DNA of 64,000 bases from Litoditis marina (GCA_964036275.1 OZ038440.1:558001-622000); one strand, 5' to 3'. Shown: positions 25,011-38,500, numbered from the stretch's first letter. Numbers and translations: made by a program. Notes: generated by a model from the letters alone, not told the origin.

Positions 25011-28000
25011 ATGGGGGAAAGAAGGATGACTCAGGATTCCTTTGATAACGATTTATTTGAATCACAAGAGCTTCTTATGGAGGCAGCCAATCGAGATGTG
25101 AGTGTTCAATTTTTATAAGTTTTTTGTTGTCTTTAAGACTAATTTTTGTTACATTCTATTGAACAACTATCTATTAGTGTCACGTGTTCTTTGTAATGCA
25201 ATTATTTTGAACTGGGAGAAGATTTGTTTACTATCAGTATTAGACAGTCTAGCCTGTTTTCGGTTGTTCTCTAGTCACTTTACTTTGTCTACTTTAGGGA
25301 AAACGCGACCTTTTCAACGCGAAAGGAACTAGTGACGTGGACAAGCCCACCACAAGCAAAGCGGCAGCAGCACTCTCCGATGTTAATGCCAGGTAGTTCA
25401 CGTGTTTTCGGGTTTGACTATTTCATGACCGTAACTAAAATTATTGTTCGTAGTTTTCATTATGGATTGCACGTCATAATCTGTTTTCTCTATTAAAAAT
25501 GAAATTGATGTGTTCTCTGACAAGGTTTGGTGTGGTAAGAGTGTTCCTCTGTCTATCCATGAGACAGGTACTACTCATAAACTAATTGTGATGATTGCCT
25601 GGATTGAACACCTTACCCTATGTTCTCTACTTTTTAACATTTATCAAACTGTATACTGTACGATATATGGTATGTAGCACACATAATATTACACTAGAGT
25701 AAGTAGCTTTTATTATGAAAAAAATGAGTTGTAAATGAAGGCGAATTCACTGGAGAACCGGGTCCTTCCCGAACCAAACCGCGAACCGGTCACTGGAGAA
25801 CCGAACCGACCGAACCGACTTCTAAACCGACCGGTTCTCCAGTGAATGGTTCGAACCGAACCAACATTAATCATGAATTAAACCAACAAGTAGTAATGAG
25901 TGAATCCCGGTTCGGTTCGAAGCATTCACTTGAGAACCGGTCGGTTCTGGATAGCGGTTCGGTCGGTTTAGTTCGGTTCTCCAGTGACTGGTTCGCGGTT
26001 CGGTTCGGGAAGGACACGGTTCTCCAGTGAATCGGCCGTAAATGAAGAATATGAATGTCAGTCGTAGTGTCCCATCCTGGACCGAATAGAAGCCCTTTCT
26101 CTCTGTAGATGTTCTTTATTGCCCGTCATGCCCCTCAGGTGTTATTGGCTCCTCAGAGTAGGTATTGGTTTACCATGAATTCCTGCGGATGCGGACTACT
26201 TTCCTCTTTCATTCAGCGACGTTACTACGACGCCAATGAAAACAGAGGAGGCAGCAGTGGTGAAACGGAGTCTGCCCATCTACATCAGTCCCACCAAGAG
26301 ACCCACAATCAAAAGGTAGCATACATTCTTCCTTTTTCATACCCTTTCTGACTCAATTTTTTTAACCACTCAACTAAATTGGATGTTTGAACTTTCTTGA
26401 ATAATATCGCTTATTCAGATGTGGAGAAGGAGATGCAGTGAAGACGCTGGTTTTCTTTGATTTCGAGACCACGGGCGCGATAAATTCTTCATTCGAGAAG
26501 AACGTCTTCTACAAGAATCCGCACGAATTCACGTCGGAGCTCCAGAAAAGAATATTCCGCAGTAGGTTACATACGACATTCTGTGTATTCTGATCATACA
26601 ATCGAACAAAAAGTTATAAATGTTACCTTGATCACCTGATCTCTCATCCATAAATGGTTAAAGTTCCGTTCCACATTCCTAGTCAATCAACAATCAAAAT
26701 AATGGTAGCTTTTTCGGATATATACCAGACTTTGATGTTATGTGTGGGAAATATCGGCTTGTCTTGTGCTTCTTTTCCGTTTTCATTTTTGGGATCAGAG
26801 AACCGAAACTCATTGCCATAATAATGCCTATCGTGTAGATTGCCATAATAATGCCTATCGAAATATGCTAAATGCCTTCAAACGATTGCAGCGCAGAAAG
26901 ATGAGTTTCCTCGGATCACCGAGATGTCGTTCATCGCGGTGCCCAGGGAAACGTTCGAGAAGGGAGCGCACACGATGAAGGCCAAGTCCGATGCGGTACG
27001 CTCTAGTAGTTTATAATTTAATTGTTCGTTTTCGATCATGAATCATTAAATTTCCGTTAGTTTGGCTGCACTTGTAGCGTGTAATGACTCTGCATCACAC
27101 TGTTTCAGAGGAGTGGTTCTATCTGTCTGTCTATTGTTGCACCATACTTTCAAATAACAGAATGGGAAATGTTGAACTGTGTATAACAACATTGTCTCAA
27201 TTCCGTTCTGGTGTGGTGAAGTTATTTTCCTATCAGGTTATCGATACATTCCATAATTAATACATGTGTTTCTCTATTGATTGATGCCCTTCAGACTTCG
27301 AACACTCACCATCTGAAGCAGCGTCTGGCGTGCAATGTGCACACTCGTCAGGTGGATCCCCGTTTGTCGGTGGGCGAGTGGAGTGAGTACGAGAGGAAGC
27401 AGAAGACGGTACCAGGTAGGGGGGTTGTTAAAGGCGAACTCGAAATTCAAAATTCGTAGTCCTATATAGTGGAATTGTCTGCTACACTACTTCAACTGTG
27501 TATGGACCCCAGCTAATGATTAAAAAAACGTGTTGTTTTCTAGTACATTTTTTCGCACACAAAGGGCAAGGTTCCAGTTTAAATGGGAGCTGGTTACTCA
27601 ATTCGAATACTTCAAACTTGTTGAGATAAAAATCCGCGCAAGTCTCGCATAAATGGATGCCATATTTAAATGGTCCGGGAGGCTTGACCAATGATGGTAC
27701 CTAAATCTCTTAGGATTTCAACCATAATTTCTCTCGTTCTCTGGTTTTAGTATAACAATATTCTTTTACAGCCCTAGTACACGATAGATCTAATCTCGTT
27801 CTGAAGAAATCATTCAAAGAGGAGTGGAAGGGGGTTCGCGATTTTCTGGATGCTTGTCCCAAGCCTGCTTGTCTAGGTCAGTGAAGACAATACTCGTGAA
27901 CTTTTTTTTCAGTTTTTATAGTTGAACAATGTCATATTCAGCTTTTTAGGTGGTATTATCATGCGGTTCAATGGTCGTTCGTTGAATAAAGTACGTCTAC

Positions 28001-31000
28001 AGCAAGCACTTGTTCAAGTTTGTTTCACTATCGTTATTTTCAGTGGCTCACAACGGCATGGCTTTTGATTATGTCGTACTGTATGGAGAACTCGTGCGAT
28101 ATGGTCTCATCGATGCAGACTGCTCCATTCCCGAAGGGGTACGTTTAATTCTTTTAAATCTTATAGTTTAAGAGACACGTTAGTGTATGGTTGTCATTTA
28201 GAAACTGCTGTAATATGGGCATTGTCTTGAGCCCACTGCTGATCAAGCATGGGCAGAAACTGATGTGGCGTGGAGTTCATCACTTTCAGCCAGGGATGTG
28301 AAAACATTCAACCGACAATCATATCGGGAGCAATAAAATGAAAAATTTTGGCAAAGTTACGTTTTGATCTCGATCGGTCAGAACTTCAAATGTTCGGCTC
28401 GTATGTTTTTAGATCTTTTGATTGCTTGATGAGCTATGCTGTTCCCATAGGCTGGACCTGCATGTTGAATATTGAATATATTTGTTGTTGTTGTTGTTGT
28501 TGTTGTTTTTCTAGTTGGAGAAGGAGGTAGCTTATCACTTGCCCATTTATCATTTATTTTAACATTTACCATTTACCCTAACTGCTTTTCATCTTTCAGG
28601 TAGTATTCGTGGACAGTCTAGTGGCCATAAAAGATATCGAAGCAGATGATCGGTCGAAGCTGACGATAGCAACGGAGTATATTGACTGGTCGATAAGTGA
28701 GTACGCTTGTTACTATCAATGTATTATAATGATTTCTAACCTTATGCTTAGGCGGAGGTGTACTGGACACAGCATTATAGGGTCGGCGTTTCTCAAAGCA
28801 AGCCTATTAAATAAACAGTGAAAATAAGGAGTGATATGTAAAATTTACTAAATGTAATAAAATAGTGTTACAAAGACTTACTATCTAAGCTTAATTATAA
28901 TTAAAGACTACTATAAGTTACATCGTTTCGGCCTCTCGTCCTCTACGATGTCTTAGGTCAGGGGGCCGAGGCCTCATCAGGAAGATAAACCCCTGACCAG
29001 GTCAAAAAGTAAAAACTAACTAAATTAAAGTTATACTATATTAAACGTTATACTATATAGTGTTTGTTTTCCGAAACCGCTGCGTTTCTACTCTGTTCCT
29101 GTTAGTGTTCGGTCGAAACTCGTAAGTTATGCGTCTTCCGACATCAAACTACGATGAAGATTAGGACACTGCCTAGTAGCTTCACCTAGCAGCTGGCACC
29201 AGCTGCACTCGCATTTGTATGGTCTTTTCGAGGCAATTCATCGCGGAATGCTTGGTGAGGGGAACATTTCAAAGTTCTGTACAGACGTCCCATTTGCAGT
29301 TTCGGAACAGATGCAGATGGCCACTACATCATCGAGTCGCCCGGCCTGCGAGACGATTCCGGAGAACGAAGACAAGCAGGTGGATCTGATAGAAACACAG
29401 CCATTAGGTTAGTTTTTGTCGAGTGCGAATACTTGGACGTTTGGTTATATCTTTATTCGTGAGCCAGTGAGATGTGACTATTGTGCAGGAAGGAATGAGT
29501 TTTTCCATCAAAATAAATGAATTTTTTGACTTTGCTCAAAAGGGCAGTTTTATCAGAATTTGGCGAAAAGGGAGCTCGTCTTGGAGCTTTTCTGTTTATT
29601 TAGACAATTTTACTAGAGTTTGAGCACGGAAACAGATATATTCGTCGATTTCAGAGCCGACTCGTGTGTTCCCAAATCGGCAGGTGACCTTCGAACAATC
29701 TACACCGGACCGCCCCATTCCCCCGAGGAGCACCAGAAGCGAACCGGCAAAAATGTAGGTTTCTTCACTGGACAGAAAAGTCTTTCATACTAGAAGTCAA
29801 TTGAATAGTCACGTAAAATTAGCATTTTAATGAGTCATCCTGCACTTTGTCATTTATCATGTTTCAAGTATTCAAGTGGCTCGGCAATGGACTAACTGCA
29901 CCACTTTCCCTGTTTCTCACCCCAGAACATGAACATTCGATAGGGTGTATTTCATTTCATAGGATATAATTCGAAAGTATTTTTCTGATCTATGAGTTAG
30001 GTCCGGAAAATGAGTCAATTTTGGTCGAGTGGACTAGGGTTGTTAAAGTCGAACTCGAAACTCGACTCGACTCGAAAAAACTCGAAAATTTTCGAGTTGA
30101 GCCGAACTCGAAATTTCTCAAAACTCAACTCGAAATTTTCCAAAAACGCGACAACTCGAAAACTCGAAATTTTCCGAAACTCGAAAATTTCCAAAACTCG
30201 AAATTTTGAACGCGAAAACTCGAAAATTGTCTCTTTTTGGGTCCAAAAACACTCAAAACTCGACTCGACTCGAAAAAACATTTCATTTTTCAGCATTTCA
30301 TTTCATAGGATATAATTCGAAAGTATTTTTCTGATCTATGAGTTAGGTCCGGAAAATGAGTTAATTTTGGTCGAGTGGACTAGGGTTGTTAAAGTCGAAC
30401 TCGAAACTCGACTCGACTCAAACTCGAAAATTTTCGAGTTGAGTCGAACTCGAAACTCGAAAACTCGAAATTTCCCAAAACTCAAAAACTCGAAATTTCC
30501 CGAAATTCGAAAACTCGAAAACTCGAAATTTTGAACTCGATTAACAACCCTAGAGTGGACTATGCATTTTTTTCCTTTTTTTTCCAGATGAATAGAGCTC
30601 GTTGAGTTGAGAATAGGTTGAATGTGAATTATTCCAGAAATTGATAAATTTTATGTTTCTTTCAAGGCTTGGAAAACGGCGTTCATTCAATGGGATTGTG
30701 CACGACGATCATCCTTTGCTCTTCCTCAAAACGAGTTCTTGGACTCCTGCCAAGAAACGTCGCGTCAAGGCGGAGTTCTTCAGGTGAGATCTCTCTCCCT
30801 CTCTATCTCTCTTTCTCTCTCTCTCTACCTCTCTCTCTCGCGATCTCTGTTCAAAACATTGTACTTTTGAGAAGAAAACTATAGGCCACCAAGGTGGCAG
30901 ATGTATAAATGAAAAGTCTACAACTAGGTTGATAGTTAATTTTTGTTTTCAGTAAGTCATCTGCCAACCATTGGAAGTTCCACAAAGAAATGTGTGCTAA

Positions 31001-32197
31001 GGCAAATCGGAATAACTTGGGCGAGCTATACAAAACGGTGAGTCTTTTCTCATTGCTTTTATATGAACCGTTTTTTGTTCACGCGGGTGGTACTAATTGC
31101 AGGTTCTGAACTGTTCGGAACTGGGTGTAGTTCCTATTCACACTTTATGCTCATTGCCACACGGTTTCTCTAATGCTCATGATTCTCTATATCTTGACTA
31201 ACGTTCACCAACGTCTCGACCCGCTAGAAGGATCTCCCAGATAATACATGTATAGTAAATATGATCGAGTCTATAGAATATAACAATGTGGATAGGACAG
31301 TCTTTATATCGCAATACATAGTTATACAAATAATATAAAATAGAGAGAAGGAAATATGCGAGACTGGATACATAGGAGAGATAACTAGTAGTGTCACATG
31401 GTTTGGGTAAGTTACGGATTACGTCTCATACTCGTCTAGTTACGATTTGTGCTCTATCACGACTCCACCTTCCCAGAGAGTCGCTATGAAGCGAAGTGAT
31501 GCTTTCTGCCACGAGTCGGCTAGCTTGCGTGGTACGTGGGCGTGAGCGATATGCTAATGCGCACTCTATGTTAATCAACGTTCCACGTATTGAATATCGC
31601 AGTCTGCGATAGAACTGTGTTCAGGTTTTCTATTACTACCAACCACTAACCATTCTCACTTAGACTTGCAGCATGTAGTGAATTTCTATTGTGAACCTAT
31701 CAGCTCACTATACCGGTAGGAGGAGAATTGAAACTTGCCAGCAAAATAAAACTCGTGTATTTGCATTGAAGGTGATCCATGGTGAATTCGATGCGCACTA
31801 CGCGCAGGACGACAGCGAAGCCTTGATGCAGGTGGGTTCAGTTTTAGTGTTTGCGTTCTTTTTGTTGGTATATTTTGACAGAAGTATTTTGTTTTGTCAG
31901 CAGTCTTCAACTTTGTGCACTGATATCGAAGTTTTGACGCTCCAAAAAAACAGTTTCTGTATTTGATTGAGAATCATAGAAATGTGGCAGTACTCACTGT
32001 TTCGCTTTGAAAATGAGGAATCGAGATTTTTCAATGAAGACTAGCGTATACGCTTCCTAGACTGTTTATAGGCATGGCCGACCCAACTATAATTGCATTT
32101 CAGTCAATTTGAAAGTATATTATTTCAGATCTGCATGGCGTATGGGCAGGATTTTCTCACGTACGTGGATCGGTTCTCTGCCGATTTTCCCTATTGA
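25011..32197 (+). CDS. TREX-type 3'-5' exonuclease, paralog A
   Basis: Fifteen in-phase exons give 494 aa: 25011-25097, 25298-25392, 26217-26315, 26419-26561, 26892-26995, 27295-27415, 27772-27876, 28044-28138, 28600-28696, 29300-29407, 29655-29754, 30667-30783, 30953-31037, 31772-31831, 32129-32197. It is a DEDDh exonuclease: ExoI Asp108/Glu110 (FFDFETTG), ExoII Asp260 (VAHNGMAFDY), ExoIII His461/Asp466 (HYAQDD). The context around ExoIII (NLGELYKT upstream, ICMAYG downstream) matches TREX1/TREX2. All catalytic residues are present. Two things are unlike vertebrate TREX. An N-terminal extension of about 100 residues precedes ExoI. ExoII and ExoIII are about 200 residues apart, against about 65 in human TREX1, owing to a low-complexity insert. 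The insert carries an SV40-like basic nuclear localisation motif, PAKKRRVK (412-419). No C-terminal membrane anchor follows the domain, so a nuclear TREX2-like role is inferred. Confidence 0.9.
25745..26032. mobile_element. 288-bp foldback MITE in TREX A intron 2
   Basis: Ends ATTCACTGGAGAACCG and CGGTTCTCCAGTGAAT are perfect inverted repeats. The interior is built of GAACCGAACC/GGTTCGGTTC units that pair across a central spacer. A looser relative rich in the same heptamer occurs at 34830-35080. Confidence 0.85.
28483..28507 (+). repeat. (TTG)n microsatellite in TREX A intron 8
   Basis: About eight TTG units ahead of the exon starting at 28600. Confidence 0.85.
29956..30552. mobile_element. 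hAT-like MITE and its tandem duplicate in TREX A intron 11
   Basis: The intact copy at 30381-30552 begins TAGGGTTGTTAA and ends TTAACAACCCTA. It is flanked by the 8-bp direct repeat GAGTGGAC (30373-30380 and 30553-30560). Both the 8-bp duplication and the YAGGG-type terminus are typical of hAT elements. Its interior is iterated CTCGAAA/CTCGACT-type units with no coding capacity. A second copy starts at 30035. Flank plus left end are duplicated with an offset of about 346 bp (AGGATA at 29961 and 30307), so a local tandem duplication followed insertion. Relics occur at 27420 and 43350. Confidence 0.8.
30788..30842 (+). repeat. CT-rich repeat after TREX A exon 12 donor
   Basis: Runs of CTCTCT begin within about 5 nt of the donor at 30784. 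Confidence 0.8.
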
Positions 32198-34297
32198 ATA
32201 GTTGTAAATATATTAACGTATTCTCTTCTTCACACGACTCAATTGAACCATTCCTGAAACTTACCATAATTTCATTTGTTCTCACCTACCTGTCTTACGC
32301 GTTTGACCTACATACTTACCAGTTTTTGTTACTGTTTTGTGTAGTTTAGAATGTTTTTCTTGATTTCACAGGGTTTAGTTTCCTATTTTCACATTTTCAT
32401 GCTTTTCAACCTTTCTGTATTTATTATTTCATTCCACGCGGAAGATATTTTATTAATTATCATATACTCAGCCAGCTTCATTCTTTCATATGTATTAATG
32501 TTTTAGATCAGATTTTTCCTTGTTTTCGTTGTACACTATACCATTTCCTTATTTTCGATTCGACTAACAACTAGGTCCATTCTTTATTGACAGTATGTTC
32601 GCTTCAAAACTCACCGATCAGCGATCACATTAAACATTATGTGGAAGATTTCTTACTTTGTAAACCGTTTTAAACTCCATTATTTTTTGTTTCACCCTAA
32701 TAAACTCTTTTTTGAACATTGTCCTGTTGGTATTATGTGGTACTGACCAATTGGTTACTATTTCGTTATAGGGGAGACTTTGATCGTATTCAATGGTTGA
32801 TTTCCACAGGGTTCGTTTCAATTGGGAAGTTTTTGTTTATAATTTTGCCTTAAACAAGTGGTGTTTCCTGGTCCTGTTAGTTGTACTATGTTTAACTAGG
32901 GCCTCCATCTTCCAACAGCATACTGTAAAGGGTCATAAGTAGTTGGCACAGACTATACTCATTTCGCAAACTTTAATAGTGTTTCCAAGATCTCCACACT
33001 ACGTGTCCATTCAGGTATCCTATCAGTTTTCCATCATGGTCTAGTTCCTACTGGTTGGTAGACGGAGTCTCTCTTCGTTGCCCTGTTTCCAAGATCTCCA
33101 CACTACGTGTCCATTCAGGTATCCTATCAGTTTTCCATCATGGTCTAGTTCCTACTGGTTGGTAGACGGAGTCTCTCTTCGTTGCCCTGTTTCCAAGATC
33201 TCCACACTACGTGTCCATTCAGGTATCCTATCAGTTTTCCATCATGGTCTAGTTCCTACTGGTTGGTAGACGGAGTCTCTCTTCGTTGCCCTGTTTCCAA
33301 GATCTCCACACTACGTGTCCATTCAGGTATCCTATCAGTTTTCCATCATGGTCTAGTTCCTACTGGTTGGTAGACGGAGTCTCTCTTCGTTGCCCTGTTT
33401 CCAAGATCTCCACACTACGTGTCCATTCAGGTATCCTATCAGTTTTCCATCATGGTCTAGTTCCTACTGGTTGGTAGACGGAGTCTCTCTTCGTTGCCCT
33501 GTTTCCAAGATCTCCACACTACGTGTCCATTCAGGTATCCTATCAGTTTTCCATCATGGTCTAGTTCCTACTGGTTGGTAGACGGAGTCTCTCTTCGTTG
33601 CCCTGTTTCCAAGATCTCCACACTACGTGTCCATTCAGGTATCCTATCAGTTTTCCATCATGGTCTAGTTCCTACTGGTTGGTAGACGGAGTCTCTCTTC
33701 GTTGCCCTGTTTCCAAGATCTCCACACTACGTGTCCATTCAGGTATCCTATCAGTTTTCCATCATGGTCTAGTTCCTACTGGTTGGTAGACGGAGTCTCT
33801 CTTCGTTGCCCTGTTTCCAAGATCTCCACACTACGTGTCCATTCAGGTATCCTATCAGTTTTCCATCATGGTCTAGTTCCTACTGGTTGGTAGACGGAGT
33901 CTCTCTTCGTTGCCCTGTTTCCAAGATCTCCACACTACGTGTCCATTCAGGTATCCGGGTTGATGGTCGTGAAGGAAAACCCGGGCCACGCGCGACTGGG
34001 AATCGCTGGTCCGTATTCCCAACAGGAATGCATGTTTCACAAGCAGTTCTCTCCCCCTCCCTCCAAGAAGTTTCTCGCATGTCAATGGATCAATGCCATA
34101 AGAGCATTCGATAGTCCACCATGAAGTCTTCTATGAAGGAAAGGGACCAATACCTCAGAAGAAGCTGCTACTACAAAGATCTGTGATATGTATGATGATC
34201 ACCGCCTCGAAACGAAGCGAAGTGAATGAATAAATATGTAAATATGTAAATAGTTATTCCCAGTTTAACTGGCTCTTTTTAAGCTGTGCGTTTGGTG
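32198..34297. other. TREX A-TREX B intergenic region
   Basis: Two kilobases without a supported exon, dominated by the 104-bp tandem array at 32980-33956. After the array there is a GC-richer segment to about 34110, then ordinary DNA with an acceptor AG at 34282-34283 ahead of the next start codon. Confidence 0.6.
32980..33956 (+). repeat. 104-bp tandem repeat array, about 9.4 copies
   Basis: The unit starts TGTTTCCAAGATCTCC and recurs every 104 bp. All complete units look identical by eye, and translations of successive units are identical. Because 104 is not a multiple of three, the overlapping 63-codon frames it creates are a by-product of repetition, not genes. The last unit breaks off at GGTATCC. 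Confidence 0.95.
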
Positions 34298-35485
34298 ATG
34301 CTTCCTTCCACCGCTGCCCTTCAACCCACGAAAGTAAGCAGCCAGGAGCTATTGGATAATCTAGAAAAGGTCAGGAAACGTGTCTCCATGGGGCAGGAAT
34401 TCGTTCATTACGTACTGGTACGTTGTTCTCGTCTGTAGTTTCTTTGTTTCTGAACATGCAACAGTGAAGGAGTGCGGATAGATGATTTGAAATTCGAATA
34501 ACCATTCATCTTTGCTTCCATGTTTCACTGTCGATAAACCTCGGCATATTGTACAGTGTTGGGTTTCTTCTTTGAACAAAGCACGAGGTAGTATGATGTT
34601 TTATTTTGTGGCGACGTTTCGGCGGATTCGCGGTCTCCAGAGCCTTGAAAAGGCATCAATAAGCAAATGATAATAGACTCAATACTGTCGCGCCTGAACT
34701 CAATTCAGACATATTACAACCAGTACAAAAGGAGAGCATAACTAACTCAAGATAGATAGAAACTTTGTTCAACTTTGTTTTGGTTCAAATAAGAAACCCA
34801 ACATTCATATTTTTATTAACCTACTCTTTCCAAACCGAATTCGAACCACTTCGTCCCAAACTAGTTGGTTCGGTAAAAAACCGAACCACTTGGGTACTCA
34901 AACCGACAGGAAACCGAACCAAACTCTAACAAACGTTATGTAGTCGACCAACTACAGCATTTATTAGTTGAATTGGTTCGGTTCCACCGTTGTCAGGCTA
35001 AATTCGGTTCGGTTTTGAAACAAGCCACGTGGTTCGGGAAGAATCGGTTAAATTTTGGTTCGGGAAAAGTCAGTTCGAGAAAAAGTCCACCAGATTTAAC
35101 TATTGAGAATGGCAATGGAAAAAAGTTCTCATGTTCGGCAAAACTTGGTAAACGAGTTGGCGTGAACCAGTAAACTTCAGAGTAGAACACTTCGCCGTTT
35201 TCCGTGATCGCGTGGAGAGTTTCTGGTTGCGAAGTTTCAACCATTTCAGGATGATGCCGTCGAAATTGATGAAGAAATCTCCATTGTCCTTGAGAAAAGC
35301 ACGACAGGAGTAGAATCGTGAGTTTTTGATTCACTGTAAATCGTTACGTTTGTTGTATTTGTTCTGGGGAATTGATATACCTAAACTACATGTATAGTGT
35401 TCATTGTAGGGGTTTGAGTTATTATTTATATCAAAATGGAAGGTCTGGACGGGAAGACTTTAAAAGGGAAAATGGTGTATGTTTA

Positions 35486-35567
<82 letters not shown>

Positions 35568-38500
35568 CCCTCTCGGCCAATTTTCACCGTTCGTGTTTCA
35601 GTATGACCCGGAAACGTAGGCGATCCCAGCGCATTCTAGGGGACCAGCCAGCCGATGCTCAGTGAGTTATTTGTTCCAACTGACTGCTGTGACCGTATCA
35701 AACAATATTAGAAATTACCCCACGCGGTGAATTTTTCACGCGCACCTCCAAAATACATTGGTACTGGAGCGAAAACTACCCCGAAAAGGGGCCACTTTTC
35801 ATGTTGGTGGATAGTGCCACTTCTGTCAATAGTTCAATGCGGCAGTTCATGCGATAACATATTATCATCGAATTGGAAAAGTTGTGATCGAATAGAGTTT
35901 ATAATTGTTAATCTTCTCGTCGCTGCTTGAAAATATTTGATGCCGGAGAGTTTATTCTTTGAATATTGAAAGATGTGCAGTTGCTGAGCCTAATACTCAA
36001 TGATGTAGAGAGATGATGAACATTGATTTTTTTCTACTCTAACTGTTTCGATTGAAATGTCCTGATTTTGCTTCAATAGTCGATTCAGTTGTGACTTTGA
36101 AGAAAGGACTTAAACTTTCTGACTGTTACGATTGCCAACCGATTCGGCGAACTGGTCAAAAACAACCTTCATAATTTGATTTGTATGCTTTATTTAAACT
36201 TCCTCACTTGCATGTCATTCCAGTTCGCCCCCGGCTGCCCACAATGAGCTGGCAGGTTCTCGAGAAGAGAGGGAGAAGGAAAGCGGCAACCCCACCCAGG
36301 CACAAAGTGTCACCCCACGGAGAAGTCCTCGGATCTCTGGTATAAATAGGTGAGTTGTTTTTCAATGGAGCAGTAGCATGCCCGAAAATTTGCTCATCTT
36401 CGTTGAAATACGTCAAAATTGATAGTTTTCTTAAGCAAAATAGTCACAACAAGGTTTTCAGATTCTTACTCCTGCAGTGCTGTCATTCTCTAAGTTGTGT
36501 AGGCGGATCTCTATTTCTGTTAGGGCTATGTAGTTATTCCAAAGATTCCTAGCGCATGCGCTTTAACGATCCATCTGTTTGCCAGTTCAACCGTGGAGGG
36601 ACCACCAACTGCAGAAGAATCTACCAAAGAGGTCCACGTTGGTAGCGGCCGCGATGATCCTCTTCACGTGCCACGCCCCTCCACTTCAACCAGTGGTCGG
36701 GTGGAGATCCCCTTTACGCCAATACAAAAGAGGTATGCATTAAACTAGTCTCGTATAGCGCTAAATTTGGCTCTTTGTTCATAGCTCATTAAAGCACGCC
36801 CGTAGTCTTGCCTTCAACTTTCCCCCAGTTGTCTCATAGTTCACAGGAAGAGATAGCGAGAAAGTTGTTGCTCTTTTGCTGACTAACAGCTTAGTTCTAT
36901 AATTCACATTCAGTATTTACAACTCGTTGGGTAAGGCCAAGTATCTAGTAGGTTGACTGGCAGTCTGGCGATGGCGAGCACAATTTTTGCAACTGTAAAG
37001 TATTCTTTGCATTATCCATTTGCCCAAGTTTCTAATTCCGGTTGATTACAGAATGGAAAGTGTCATCGAAACATTTGTGTTCATGGATCTGGAAACCACC
37101 CCCTTCAGCCCCAATCTTTTCCCGAAGATTTCAACTACTTCCGCGCCACACAATTTCTCTATGGAATTACGAAATATTCTGTCAATGGGTTGGTTGGGAC
37201 ATTTCATAATAATAGTAGTAAAAAAAGTAACACAGTGAGAATGAGAATACTTTATTTGGTTCATGGTTTGTTTTTCATTACAGCTGCTATGTCGCCTTAG
37301 GGGTAGATGACAGCTGGACCTGTAGGATGTAGCTCTAATGAGAATGACTTTGAACATAGAAAGTGATTCCTTGTGTTTTGATCTGTTGAGGGTTTAGTGA
37401 TTATAACACTTATGATTTTCATTCGTTTCAAAGATGTTTTTGCAGAAGCTCCGAAGAGCAATGTGCGTATCACTGAGATGGCGTTCGTAGCTGTGAGAAG
37501 GAAAGTTTTCGAGAAAGGCATCGTAGAAATGAGAAGGAAGAAACATGGACAGCCACAGGTATGTTACGAAAATGTAATTTCCCCTCACCAGATTCGACAC
37601 GCTAACAAAATGCATTTTCATAGTTTGTTCTTGAGAGTAACACCAATTCCATTTGCCCCACTGTTTGTCCCTGTCGATTCTTCCTCTCATATTCCAGTAA
37701 TGTCTGAATGATGTTCAGAAGATGATTGCGAGAAAACTAAATTTTTCCTTCCAAGTAAAACCAGAACTCAGCACTGTAAATTCGGGTTACCTGGCAATTT
37801 TTAATATCCTCTTATTTGCAGGGTCGCTCGATTGAGGAGCGTGTAGCCTGTAGTGTGCACAGTCGACTGGTTCGCCCCACATTCACGGATACACAGTGGG
37901 AGGTCTACGACGCATTGCAACAGCAGGAAGAGTGTCAGTTTCATTATTTCACACACAGGTAACGATCGACTGTATTCAAAAACAATTCAACATAAACACG
38001 TGTAATATCGTGCGCCACAAAATACCCAAAGTATCTTTTTGCGAAGAATACATATTTATTTATTTATCTACATTCAAAGAATGTGGCACACTCTAATCAT
38101 AGAAAGATAAGAAAAATAGATAGAAATAATTGAAGCCATGATATTTTAAATGGTTAGCAGTTCACTCTTTGTTTGATGTTGTATCGGAGAGGGTTGAAAT
38201 ATACAGTGCATGATGCGCTATTTCGCTATGTTTGTAGTTTGATTCGGCTGCGTTTTGGTCGAAATTGGTGAATCAAGATCAAACTACAACGAAGATCTGG
38301 TCATTCCCTATACCGTTGTTGTATTTTGCAGCCATGAAGCACACGCGCGATGACCTGGAGGGTGCCAGCTACTTCGGGTGGGAATGGCGGGGGGTGTACG
38401 ACTTCCTCGAATCGTTGCCCAAACCTGTCTGTATCGGTGGGTATTTATGTATTATATTTGGGTACTTATATATTTATGAGGGACATATCTCCATAGTAAT

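Noticed and set aside
33078..34114. Series of overlapping identical 63-codon frames
   Set aside because: They arise automatically from the 104-bp tandem array, run across unit boundaries in shifted frames, and have no splice or start context.
35372..35665. Ser/Leu-repeat frame over a (CT)n tract
   Set aside because: The Leu-Ser repetition is a translation of the microsatellite. Only 35602-35661, in another context, is a real exon of TREX B.
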